Below are positions 26,812 to 34,474 of a DNA stretch of 42,109 bases, piece after piece. Numbering within the stretch: position 1 is the stretch's first letter; each line of letters starts with the position of its first letter. The notes under the pieces were generated by a model. That model did not search any database, was not told the DNA's origin, and was given only the letters and a program-made list of their open reading frames with translations. Both the position numbers and the translations under genes were made by a program. Origin of the DNA: JBNJDJ01 sp051744845 (lineage in GTDB: Bacteria; Bacillota; Clostridia; Peptostreptococcales; Acidaminobacteraceae). The stretch lies in contig JBNJDJ010000012.1 of NCBI GenBank assembly GCA_051744845.1, forward strand, positions 1 to 42,109, in the 5' to 3' direction.

Positions 26812-28293
26812 TTATCTCCTATCTAAATATGTATTCTTATAATAATGTTTTAATATTTCTTCGTAAGTATAACCACGAGTAGCCATAACTTTTGCTCCCC
26901 ATTGACTCATACCTAATCCATGTCCATAACCTTTACCTACAAATTTGATTTTATCATTATCAATTCCTTCATTTTTATATTTGATTTCTTTATAATCATT
27001 GCCATTATAAATTACTAATTTTTCATCATCTGATATATTCTTTATACCATTTTTAGTAATGATTTTTTTATCTGAAAGTTTAATATTCTTATATTCCTTA
27101 TTATTAACCACCGTTACTTCGTCTTCTTCTTTACCATTAATATAAAACCAAGTAGATCTTATATTTGAGTAACCAAAAATCTTTCTAATTTCATTTTTTT
27201 CTAAAATTATATTATTATTACTACCTTTAAACTTAAGTTTCAACACTCGTCCATTTTCAGATCTTTCAATTACTTCGACATCTTTTAATTGACCAATATA
27301 ATATTCTTTATCAGCTAATATATCTGAAATCTCTGATTTTAAATAAGTTTTTTCCCAAATGGAATTATGCACATTTTCTGAAAACTCATCTTTAACACCT
27401 TTTAAATAACTTACCTTATTTGACCATACATTCTCAGAATTTTCAGTATGCCCTCCACTATTAGAATGATAATAAGCTACTACTAGTTTATCTTTTTTTG
27501 TTTTTAAATGAATATCTTCAGTTTTATCAACAGCTAGATTTGTTAATTTAGTCTCAACATCATAACCATTATAAACTTGTGAAATAATATTATCAGTTAC
27601 ATCAAAACCATATTTTGAAAATCTTCCTAGATTACATAATATATAATTTCTGGCAGCCACAGCCTGAGCTTTTAATGCTTCTATATCCCAGTCTGCTGGC
27701 ATTTCATTTGGCAAAACACCGTATAAATACTTATCTAAAGGCAATTTATTAATAACAGTCAAATCACTATTTTGAAATCTCTTAAATAAAAAATTACCTC
27801 TATATCTATTTCCATTATAATTAATTAACTCTTTTGTTCCAATTTCTAAATCAGAATTACTATTATAAGAAAAAACCAAATTATTTTTATATTGAATCAA
27901 GATATTTTGATTTGATTTAATAACATCAAAATCATTAATATTTTTATTATAAGCATCTTGTTTATTATCAAACCTTTCTAAAAAAACATAATATTTTTCA
28001 TCATAATGAATATATGCATTATTATACTCATTTGCTATACTTATTGCATTATTGATATTATCAAAACTTTTTTTATATTTTAAGTGATAAAAATCATCTT
28101 TAACTATTTTTATTTTTTTAAGTTTTAAATCATAAGTATCTTTGCTATTTTTAATATAAAAATCATCATCTGAAGTTATTGAAATATTATTAATATTTTT
28201 CTCATAATCCAATCCAACTTTGACTTGATCTTGAGTAAAATTTATTGTTATTGAAAATATAAAAATTATAATAACTGAAAAAATCTTTTTCAT
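26812..28293 (-). CDS. spoIID: SpoIID/LytB-domain protein (peptidoglycan lytic transglycosylase-like)
   Basis: A 493-residue exported protein. Residues 1-20 form a signal peptide or anchor (KKIFSVIIIFIFSITIN). The SpoIID domain covers about 190-490, with LPNEMPADWDIEALKAQAVA (the catalytic glutamate of SpoIID lies in this NEMP stretch), the zinc-site-type segment YHSNSGGHTENSENVW and the ending YGHGLGMSQWGA. In sporulating bacteria SpoIID degrades septal peptidoglycan during engulfment; homologues also occur in non-sporulating lineages. About 170 residues before the domain look like a SPOR-like or divergent N-terminal region. An extended -10 promoter lies upstream and AGGAGG precedes the ATG. 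Confidence 0.88.
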   Translation of the reverse strand: MKKIFSVIIIFIFSITINFTQDQVKVGLDYEKNINNISITSDDDFYIKNSKDTYDLKLKKIKIVKDDFYHLKYKKSFDNINNAISIANEYNNAYIHYDEKYYVFLERFDNKQDAYNKNINDFDVIKSNQNILIQYKNNLVFSYNSNSDLEIGTKELINYNGNRYRGNFLFKRFQNSDLTVINKLPLDKYLYGVLPNEMPADWDIEALKAQAVAARNYILCNLGRFSKYGFDVTDNIISQVYNGYDVETKLTNLAVDKTEDIHLKTKKDKLVVAYYHSNSGGHTENSENVWSNKVSYLKGVKDEFSENVHNSIWEKTYLKSEISDILADKEYYIGQLKDVEVIERSENGRVLKLKFKGSNNNIILEKNEIRKIFGYSNIRSTWFYINGKEEDEVTVVNNKEYKNIKLSDKKIITKNGIKNISDDEKLVIYNGNDYKEIKYKNEGIDNDKIKFVGKGYGHGLGMSQWGAKVMATRGYTYEEILKHYYKNTYLDRR

Positions 28294-28317
28294 AGGTCCT
28301 CCTAGTTACCAAAAGAC

Positions 28318-28326
28318 ATTATATCA
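28318..28326 (-). promoter_or_regulatory. Extended -10 promoter of the spoIID-queA-tgt genes
   Basis: The minus strand reads TGATATAAT (-10 TATAAT at 28318-28323) about 20 nt upstream of the spoIID ribosome site. The -35 is poor (T-rich), as expected of extended -10 promoters. Confidence 0.65.
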
Positions 28327-28349
28327 CATTTATTAAAAAAATAAAACTC

Positions 28350-28365
28350 CTAGTTCTTAAACTAG
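28350..28365 (-). terminator. Probable terminator after nfo
   Basis: A 6-bp stem (CTAGTT / AACTAG, loop TAAG on the minus strand) lies a few bases after the nfo stop codon, followed by GAGTTTTATTTTTTT. It is short, so termination may be partial, but a new promoter follows at once. Confidence 0.55.
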
Positions 28366-28375
28366 AAGATTTAAT

Positions 28376-29209
28376 TTATTTTAAATTATTATTTAATAAT
28401 TTTATCTCTTTTTTATATCCGTTTAATTCATTAGGAGTTTCTAAAAATAGAGGAATCCCTTTTAATTTAGGGTGATTAATTATATTATAAAATGTTTCTA
28501 AACCTAAGACACCTTCTCCTAATTTTGCATGTCTATCTTTATTAGAATTAAAAGGCTTTAATGAATCATTTAAATGTATTGCTTTTAATCTATCTAAGCC
28601 AATAATATCGTCAAATTTTTCTATAACTCCATCTAAATCATTTTTAATATCATATCCAGCAGAATAAATATGACAAGTATCTATACAAACTCCAATTTTT
28701 TCATCAAGTTCAACTTTATCTATAATTGATTTTAATTGCTTAAAATTTTTTCCTATTTCAGTTCCTTTACCTGACATTGCTTCAAGTAAAATAGTAGTTT
28801 CTAAATCTTTTGTTATAATAGAATTTAAAGCATCAGTTATTTGTTTAATTCCTTTTTTAATTCCTAGTCCAGTATGAGATCCTGGATGAAAATTATACAT
28901 AGCTGAAGGAATTGTTTCTAACCTCTTTAAATCGTCTTTAAACATTTCAATTCCGTGTTTTGCAACTCTCTTCGTTTTAGAAGCCAAATTTAGTGTATAA
29001 GGTGCGTGTGCTAACAAATGATCAATATCATTATCTTTCATAATTTCTTTAGCACTATTTATATCATCAAAATCCAAATCTTTGGCTTTTCCGCCACGTG
29101 GATTTCTTGTAAAAAATTGAAAAGTATTTGCATTAATTTTTAAAGCATTTTCACAAGCTTTTTTATAACCTTTTGCAATCGATATATGCGGACCGATTCT
29201 TAAATCCAT
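28376..29209 (-). CDS. nfo: Deoxyribonuclease IV (AP endonuclease, Nfo type)
   Basis: A 277-residue zinc-dependent endonuclease that cuts DNA at abasic sites and at oxidative 3' blocks. The trinuclear-zinc ligands typical of the family can be seen in HAPYTLNLAS, FHPGSH, LLEAMSGKG, CIDTCHIYSAGYD, HLNDS, RHAKLGEG and FLETPNE. Length and layout match the family. Its AGGAAAG ribosome site overlaps the end of ruvB, so both repair genes are expressed together. Confidence 0.96.
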   Translation of the reverse strand: MDLRIGPHISIAKGYKKACENALKINANTFQFFTRNPRGGKAKDLDFDDINSAKEIMKDNDIDHLLAHAPYTLNLASKTKRVAKHGIEMFKDDLKRLETIPSAMYNFHPGSHTGLGIKKGIKQITDALNSIITKDLETTILLEAMSGKGTEIGKNFKQLKSIIDKVELDEKIGVCIDTCHIYSAGYDIKNDLDGVIEKFDDIIGLDRLKAIHLNDSLKPFNSNKDRHAKLGEGVLGLETFYNIINHPKLKGIPLFLETPNELNGYKKEIKLLNNNLK

Positions 29210-29213
29210 TTTA

Positions 29214-30203
29214 TCACTTTCCTTCTAAATGTTTTTGTCCTAATTGTGTAATAATACGTCCTCTAGGTGTTCTTTGTATAAATCCATTTTTTATTAAAAA
29301 TGGCTCATATACATCTTGAATAGTAACTGTTTCTTCTCCTGTAGCTGCTGATAAAGTATTAAGTCCAACTGGCCCTCCATCAAATTTATATTCAATAGAT
29401 TTTAAAATTTTTCTATCAATTTTATCTAAACCCACTTTATCAATTTCTAACATATCTAAAGCCTTTATAGCTAATTTCTTTGTAACAACTCCGTCTCCTA
29501 CAACCATTGAATAGTCTCTTACTCTTTTTAAAAGTCTATTTACAATTCTTGGTGTTCCTCTAGATCTTCTTGCAATTTCATAAGATGCAGAATCTTGAAT
29601 TTGAGTATCTAAAATCTTTGCAGATCTATTTACAATTTTTTTCAATTCATTTTCAGAATACAAATCTAATCTTAATACCATTCCAAATCTATCTCTCAAT
29701 GGTGAAGATAAATTCCCAACTCTTGTTGTAGCACCAACTAAAGTGAAATTAGGCAAATCAATTCTAACTGATTTAGCAGATTGGCCTTTACCAATAACAA
29801 TATCAATAACAAAATCCTCCATAGCTGGATATAAGACTTCTTCAATAGCCATATTCAATCTATGAATTTCATCAATAAATAATACATCATTTGGTTGTAA
29901 CTTATTTAAAATTGCTGCTAAGTCTCCAGGTTTTTCTATAGCTGGTCCTGAAGTTATTTGAATATTTACATCCATTTCATTAGATATAATATGACTCAAA
30001 GTAGTTTTACCTAATCCTGGTGGACCATAAAGTAAAACATGATCTAATGCTTCTTCTCGCATTTTAGCTGCTTTAATAAAAATATCTAATTTTTCTTTCG
30101 TTTTTTTCTGACCAATATAATCTTCTAATAATTTTGGTCTTAAAGATTTCTCAATTTTTATATCGTCTTCTTTAAAAGACGGTGTTATAAATCTTTCACT
30201 CAT
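29214..30203 (-). CDS. ruvB: Holliday junction branch-migration helicase RuvB
   Basis: A 329-residue AAA+ motor that, with RuvA, drives branch migration of Holliday junctions. Walker A GPPGLGKTT near 60, Walker B FIDEIH near 108, the sensor segment GATTR and the C-terminal winged helix ending TPRGR are all present. It starts 10 bp after ruvA with AGGAG in front. Followed by nfo. Confidence 0.98.
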   Translation of the reverse strand: MSERFITPSFKEDDIKIEKSLRPKLLEDYIGQKKTKEKLDIFIKAAKMREEALDHVLLYGPPGLGKTTLSHIISNEMDVNIQITSGPAIEKPGDLAAILNKLQPNDVLFIDEIHRLNMAIEEVLYPAMEDFVIDIVIGKGQSAKSVRIDLPNFTLVGATTRVGNLSSPLRDRFGMVLRLDLYSENELKKIVNRSAKILDTQIQDSASYEIARRSRGTPRIVNRLLKRVRDYSMVVGDGVVTKKLAIKALDMLEIDKVGLDKIDRKILKSIEYKFDGGPVGLNTLSAATGEETVTIQDVYEPFLIKNGFIQRTPRGRIITQLGQKHLEGK

Positions 30204-30212
30204 ATTATACTC

Positions 30213-30803
30213 CTAAAAATACTTCAATGCTTTTTTTATAATTTCTTCAACTTGTAAATTAGAGTTATCAAAATTTGATAATACTTTTTTAGAGACTTTT
30301 TTAGAATATCCTAGAGCAATCAAAGCTTCTAAAGCTTCGGTATTGATAGTACTGCTTGGAACCTTATCAATTTTATTATTAATTTCTGGAAATTCTTCCT
30401 TCATTTTTTTACTTAAATCAATAATTATTCTTTTAGCAGTCTTAGTACCAACGCCTTTAGCTTTTTTTAAAGGTTTATAATCACCATTTTTAATAATTCT
30501 AATAATTTCTTTATAATTCATAGTTGATAGCATTTTTAAAGAACTTTTAGCACCTACTCTTGAAACTGTTCTAAGTAAATTGAAAACTTTTAATTCATCT
30601 TTTGTATAAAAACCAAACAATGAAATATCATCTTCTCTTACAACCATTTCAGTATTAATTATAACTTGATCATCTTTTTCTTTCCCTAAATACCTATCAA
30701 TAGTTACTTGGGAAGTAAATATTTTATATCCAATATTATTATTTTCTAAAATAATATAATTTAAATCTTTATCAACTATCTTCCCTTTTAAAAAACTTAT
30801 CAT
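30213..30803 (-). CDS. ruvA: Holliday junction DNA-binding subunit RuvA
   Basis: A 196-residue protein that binds the four-way junction and recruits RuvB. An OB-fold N-terminus (MISFLKGKIVDKDLNYIILE), two helix-hairpin-helix motifs (LLRTVSRVGAKSSLKML and KAKGVGTKTAKRIIIDL) and the C-terminal RuvB-binding helices (EALIALGYSKK) are visible. I start at the ATG at 30803 because it matches the family N-terminus and has AGGAG upstream; a longer in-frame reading adds 15 unrelated residues. No ruvC lies upstream; instead the glycyl radical pair occupies that place. Confidence 0.96.
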   Translation of the reverse strand: MISFLKGKIVDKDLNYIILENNNIGYKIFTSQVTIDRYLGKEKDDQVIINTEMVVREDDISLFGFYTKDELKVFNLLRTVSRVGAKSSLKMLSTMNYKEIIRIIKNGDYKPLKKAKGVGTKTAKRIIIDLSKKMKEEFPEINNKIDKVPSSTINTEALEALIALGYSKKVSKKVLSNFDNSNLQVEEIIKKALKYF

Positions 30804-30853
30804 TAAATCAACTCCTATATCAATTTTAACACAAACAAACTTTTGCATAAAGG

Positions 30854-31579
30854 TTATTTTATAATTATATTTTTCAATCCATTTTTTCTACAAATTTTTT
30901 CTAATTTATCCATAAGCTTTTTTTGAGGAGTATAAGAGTCGATCATATCTTTTCTCACACCGTGATCTCTATATTTTATTAATTTATATCTAATTGATTC
31001 ATCAATACTACTAATAAATTTAGAAATCAAGTAAACATTATTTATATTGTCAATTTCTTTTGGAATAACAACAGTACGTATTTCATAAATCTTTTTATTT
31101 ATACCTGCGATTTTAATATTCCTTTTAATTTTAATATTAGATTTGCCTGTAATTCTTTTATGATCTTTTAAATTAAAAACTTTTAAGTCAAATATAAATT
31201 TATCTACTATACTCAAAAGTTTTTGAAATTTAGAAATTTCTAAAGAACCATTAGTATCAACATATACTTCAAATCCTTCTTTTTTTAATGTTTTTACTAA
31301 ATGAAATAAAAAATCAAATTGTACACTACACTCTCCACCGGAAATAGTTACCCCTTGAATATATGGCTTATTTTGATCCAAAATCTCTAAAATATCTTGA
31401 ACACTTAATAACTTAACTTCTTCATTATTATATAAATTATTATATATTTTTATTGTCTCTGGATTGTGACAATTTATACAATTAAAATTACAACCTTGAA
31501 AAAATATAGCTGTTCTATTTCCAGGTCCATCTATAGAACTGAAATTTATTATATTTCTAATATATCCTTTTTTATGCAC
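30854..31579 (-). CDS. yjjW: Glycyl radical enzyme activase, YjjW-like
   Basis: A 241-residue radical SAM activase that would install the glycyl radical on its partner enzyme encoded just upstream. The cluster cysteines are C30, C34 and C37 (GCNFNCINCHNPET), followed by the GGECSVQ SAM-binding segment. Unlike many YjjW-type activases it has no extra ferredoxin-like cysteine insert after the first motif, so it is shorter. The start is a GTG with AGGAG six bases before it, 13 bp after the yjjI stop. The activase class is firm; the name rests on the partner. Confidence 0.88.
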   Translation of the reverse strand: MHKKGYIRNIINFSSIDGPGNRTAIFFQGCNFNCINCHNPETIKIYNNLYNNEEVKLLSVQDILEILDQNKPYIQGVTISGGECSVQFDFLFHLVKTLKKEGFEVYVDTNGSLEISKFQKLLSIVDKFIFDLKVFNLKDHKRITGKSNIKIKRNIKIAGINKKIYEIRTVVIPKEIDNINNVYLISKFISSIDESIRYKLIKYRDHGVRKDMIDSYTPQKKLMDKLEKICRKNGLKNIIIK

Positions 31580-31592
31580 ACTATTCTCCTAT

Positions 31593-33068
31593 TTATTTTT
31601 TTGTTTTTCTATCTAATACATGTTGATTATCGACTGCACCTTTTCCTAATTGAGCTGTATTTCTTAACACAGGCTCACCATTTCTAAGTTTTTCTATTTC
31701 TGATCTTTTAACTAAATATCCTGTAATTCTAACAACATCAGAATCTGATGAGTAAATAGATAAATATCTTGATCCTTTTTTTATAGCACCATCAATTATA
31801 TCAGATACTGCTTTTATATTATCTTTATAAGTTTCTTCAAACGGAAATATATCACCAATTCCTGATTGGAAAAAAGAATGAAACTTAGGTAGTTGATTTA
31901 AATGAGTTACTATATCAGGTTCATCTCCTATAGGTACTCTACAACCAGGAGCAATATTATCATCAGTATCTAAACCAACTTGGGCGTGTAATAAAAATTT
32001 ATTATTACTTCCTTTACAATATTTATTACTATGGTTTTTAACTAAATTATTAATATTTTCAATGATTTCAACACCCATTTTATCAGCTATTTCATCGTGG
32101 CCAAATTTATAATCACTATATTTATTAACTACATTTCCTAATCCTACTAATCCAAACATCGCACTAAAATTATTTTTATCTATAAGTTTTTCTTTTGCTA
32201 AAAAATTAGTTTCAAAGAAACTAGTTTCTTCTATTAAAAATTTAATTCTTTCATCCATATAATCTAGCATTTGATTAACTGCTTCTGGCAATAATTCATT
32301 TAAAAACACTTGATAATCATCTGTCTTATCTGCTAATTTTTTTAACACTAATCTAACTAATGTAAAAGATCCTCCACCAATTCTTAATCCGTTATAACAA
32401 CTTGCTATTGCATAATCACCATCAAAATCTTTTCTAAACATCTTATCATTTGCTATTGAAGGTTTAGCAGTTTTTAATGCAGTTTTTAAAGAATCTTGAA
32501 ATAACTCTTTATCAGTTGATTCAGTGTTATATTTTAAAGTTATATTTGGTACACTTACTTCTAATTCTCTTTGAGCTTTTAAAATTAAACTAGCCGCTTT
32601 AGTATCTTTAGGTCCTAAATTAGCATGACAAAATGAATCAGTTATTGTCCTATCTATATGCATTAAAAATCTTTTGATTTTTTCATAATCTTTTTTTTCA
32701 TCTTTAATAAATGGTTCTATTAAATAATCTAAATTCCCAATATATACAGGAAATGAAGATATTGAAGGTATATGTTTATATAAAATTAATAACTTATTTA
32801 ATAAATCATCTAAATTTTCAGGTGGTGTTAATTCTAAAAACTCAGACCCATTTTTAACAAATTTTTCAAAATCTACAACAATATATCTAGGTCGATATGG
32901 GGCATTTCCTTCAAACAGGTCACAAATTATCCCCTCATCTCTTAAATCTTGACATTTATCGCTAATATTTAAAACATCCAATTGATTCTCAGCATATCTA
33001 GCTAATTCTAATACTCTTTGTTCATATGTTAGTTGTCTATTTTTAATAATATCTAAAATTTCTGTCAT
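31593..33068 (-). CDS. yjjI: Glycyl radical enzyme of the YjjI family
   Basis: A 491-residue glycyl radical enzyme. The N-terminal segment ICDLFEGNAPYRPRYIVVDF and the overall length fit YjjI (DUF3029), a family of unknown reaction. Near the C-terminus VRITGYLVKRS carries the likely radical glycine G450; candidate active-site cysteines are C224 (ASCYNGLRIGGGS) and C147. It differs from anaerobic ribonucleotide reductase in size and lacks the C-terminal zinc cysteines. I start at the ATG at 33068, preceded by AGGAGG; an in-frame start 48 nt earlier has none. The activase follows in the same operon. Its promoter contains a 15-bp inverted repeat. Glycyl radical enzymes are inactivated by oxygen, which supports an anaerobic host. 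Confidence 0.88.
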   Translation of the reverse strand: MTEILDIIKNRQLTYEQRVLELARYAENQLDVLNISDKCQDLRDEGIICDLFEGNAPYRPRYIVVDFEKFVKNGSEFLELTPPENLDDLLNKLLILYKHIPSISSFPVYIGNLDYLIEPFIKDEKKDYEKIKRFLMHIDRTITDSFCHANLGPKDTKAASLILKAQRELEVSVPNITLKYNTESTDKELFQDSLKTALKTAKPSIANDKMFRKDFDGDYAIASCYNGLRIGGGSFTLVRLVLKKLADKTDDYQVFLNELLPEAVNQMLDYMDERIKFLIEETSFFETNFLAKEKLIDKNNFSAMFGLVGLGNVVNKYSDYKFGHDEIADKMGVEIIENINNLVKNHSNKYCKGSNNKFLLHAQVGLDTDDNIAPGCRVPIGDEPDIVTHLNQLPKFHSFFQSGIGDIFPFEETYKDNIKAVSDIIDGAIKKGSRYLSIYSSDSDVVRITGYLVKRSEIEKLRNGEPVLRNTAQLGKGAVDNQHVLDRKTKK

Positions 33069-33096
33069 AATTTTCCTCCTAAGTGAATTTTTCTTA

Positions 33097-33125
33097 ATTA
33101 TATCATATATTTTCAATCAATTAAA
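33097..33125 (-). promoter_or_regulatory. Extended -10 promoter of yjjI-yjjW
   Basis: The minus strand has TGATATAAT (-10 at 33097-33102) with a weak -35, TTTAAT, at 33120-33125, 17 bp upstream. The left arm of a large inverted repeat covers the spacer and -35. Confidence 0.7.
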
Positions 33126-33149
33126 TAATTCAAATTAATTGATTGAAAA
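33110..33149. repeat. 15-bp perfect inverted repeat in the yjjI promoter
   Basis: The arms TTTTCAATCAATTAA (33110-33124) and its exact complement (33135-33149) are separated by 10 bases. No T run follows on either strand, so it is not a terminator. Its place over the spacer and -35 of the yjjI promoter makes it a candidate operator; it also lies upstream of the divergent 71-residue gene. Confidence 0.8.
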
Positions 33150-33198
33150 ACATTTAAGCGGGTAAGTAAATTATAAGTAGTAGAGAAAGGAGTGTTTT

Positions 33199-33414
33199 AT
33201 GAAAGGATTATATAAGAGAAAAAATGAAAATAATCTTGTAAAACACATGTTAGATGAACTTGAACCTATGGCACTCAGCGAAAGAACATCAATTGATTAT
33301 GAAAATCTATACAATATTGATAATGTAACTAATACAAAAGAAAATAAAGATGATTATAAAGTTAAATGTATGATTATTGATAATGAATTATACTGTGACA
33401 AAATAAAATCTTAA
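33199..33414 (+). CDS. Orphan 71-residue protein, unknown function
   Basis: I do not recognise this short charged protein. It has AAAGGAG before its ATG at good spacing and a terminator immediately after its stop, which argues that it is real. There is no membrane segment; two cysteines near the C-terminus (KVKCMI and LYCDK) and a central acidic stretch are the only features. It is transcribed away from yjjI and shares the intergenic region with the inverted repeat. No clear sigmaA promoter is visible, so it may use another sigma factor. Confidence 0.6.
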   Translation: MKGLYKRKNENNLVKHMLDELEPMALSERTSIDYENLYNIDNVTNTKENKDDYKVKCMIIDNELYCDKIKS

Positions 33415-33421
33415 AATATTT

Positions 33422-33447
33422 AAAATCCTCTTAATTGAGGATTTTTT
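33422..33447. terminator. Bidirectional terminator between convergent genes
   Basis: An 8-bp stem (AAATCCTC / GAGGATTT, loop TTAATT) is followed by a T run on the plus strand, and by a shorter one on the minus strand. It lies between the convergent 71-residue gene and the GNAT/5-FCL fusion gene. Confidence 0.85.
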
Positions 33448-34474
33448 ATTTATAAACTCTTTTATTTGTTAAAATTAAATCTACAGGAATATCATATTTA
33501 TTTGTTGGAACAAAACTAATAACTTGAAAATCATAACAAATTGCTAATTTATAAATCTGATTTTCATTTAAAAACTTATCATAATATCCGCCACCATAAC
33601 CTAATCTATTTTTTTCTTTATCAAAAGCTAAACCAGGCATTATAACTAAATCTAAACTTTCAAATTTAGAACAATACTCCTTAGGTTCTAATATCCCCAT
33701 TTCACTTCTCTCTAAATCATTAAATCTTTTAATTTTTCTTACTTCCATTTCTTTACCTATTACCTTTGGAACATATATATTTTTATTATTTTCAAAACAG
33801 TAATTAATAATTTTTTTAGTATTAACTTCATTTTTATAATTAACAAATATGAAAATGTCCTTTGCACCTTGAAAAATTTTATTATTGCTTAAATTATTAA
33901 AAATTTGTTTGTCTTTCATATCTTTTTTATCAATTTTAGATCTTTCTTTCATCATAAATTTTCTCAAATTACTTTTTTCCTTTAAATTTTTATGAAAACA
34001 CTTAAAAGAATGTTCTTTGTTTCGAAAATTAACATTGTCTATATAATCATAATTGAATTTTTCAAACAATTTTAAAGCAGGAGTATTTTTTATATAAGTA
34101 TCAGTTTTTATATAATATAAATCTTTTTTTATAGCCATTTTTTCAGCAAAATGCATTAATTCACTTGCAACATTTTGCTTTCTATATTTAATATTTACTA
34201 CTAATCTATGAACAATTAAACCATTATCATATAACCAGTTTAAATTTTTATACTCATCAGCTTCTTTTTCATTTAATACTACAAATCCTAATATATTATA
34301 ATTATTATCTTTTTTTATAAAAAGATCTTTATTTTTTATATCCTTTTCAAAAATTTCTTTAGTCGGATAATCTTTATCCCACTGGTCATTACCATTTTCA
34401 TTCATTAAATTAACAGCTTTCTTTGTTATTTTTAAAATTTCTTGCAAATCATTTAAATCAGCTAACTTTATCAT
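33446..34474 (-). CDS. Fusion: GNAT acetyltransferase + 5-formyltetrahydrofolate cyclo-ligase
   Basis: A 342-residue two-domain protein. Residues 1-165 are a GNAT N-acetyltransferase, with the NGNDQWDKDYPT segment near the start and an acetyl-CoA-binding region around HRLVVNIKYRKQNVASELM. Residues about 168-342 are 5-formyltetrahydrofolate cyclo-ligase (MTHFS), which uses ATP to turn 5-formyl-THF into 5,10-methenyl-THF; the signature LGYGGGYYDKFL and the N-terminal LRKFMMKERSKI helix are clear. The reading frame is continuous, so this is a true fusion. It overlaps the histidine kinase stop by 4 bp (ATGA), with GGAGGAG in front, so it is co-translated with the two-component system. The acetyl acceptor is unknown. 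Confidence 0.88.
   Translation of the reverse strand: MIKLADLNDLQEILKITKKAVNLMNENGNDQWDKDYPTKEIFEKDIKNKDLFIKKDNNYNILGFVVLNEKEADEYKNLNWLYDNGLIVHRLVVNIKYRKQNVASELMHFAEKMAIKKDLYYIKTDTYIKNTPALKLFEKFNYDYIDNVNFRNKEHSFKCFHKNLKEKSNLRKFMMKERSKIDKKDMKDKQIFNNLSNNKIFQGAKDIFIFVNYKNEVNTKKIINYCFENNKNIYVPKVIGKEMEVRKIKRFNDLERSEMGILEPKEYCSKFESLDLVIMPGLAFDKEKNRLGYGGGYYDKFLNENQIYKLAICYDFQVISFVPTNKYDIPVDLILTNKRVYK

Noticed and set aside
31466..31687. Plus-strand open frame across the yjjI-yjjW junction
   Set aside because: It overlaps two real genes on the other strand and has no ribosome site.
31593..33068. Anaerobic ribonucleotide reductase (NrdD)
   Set aside because: The protein is too short, lacks the ATP-cone and the C-terminal zinc cysteines, and its N-terminal segment matches YjjI; the neighbour is a YjjW-type activase.
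33110..33149. Inverted repeat read as a terminator
   Set aside because: No T run follows on either strand, and it lies within a promoter region, upstream of two divergent genes.
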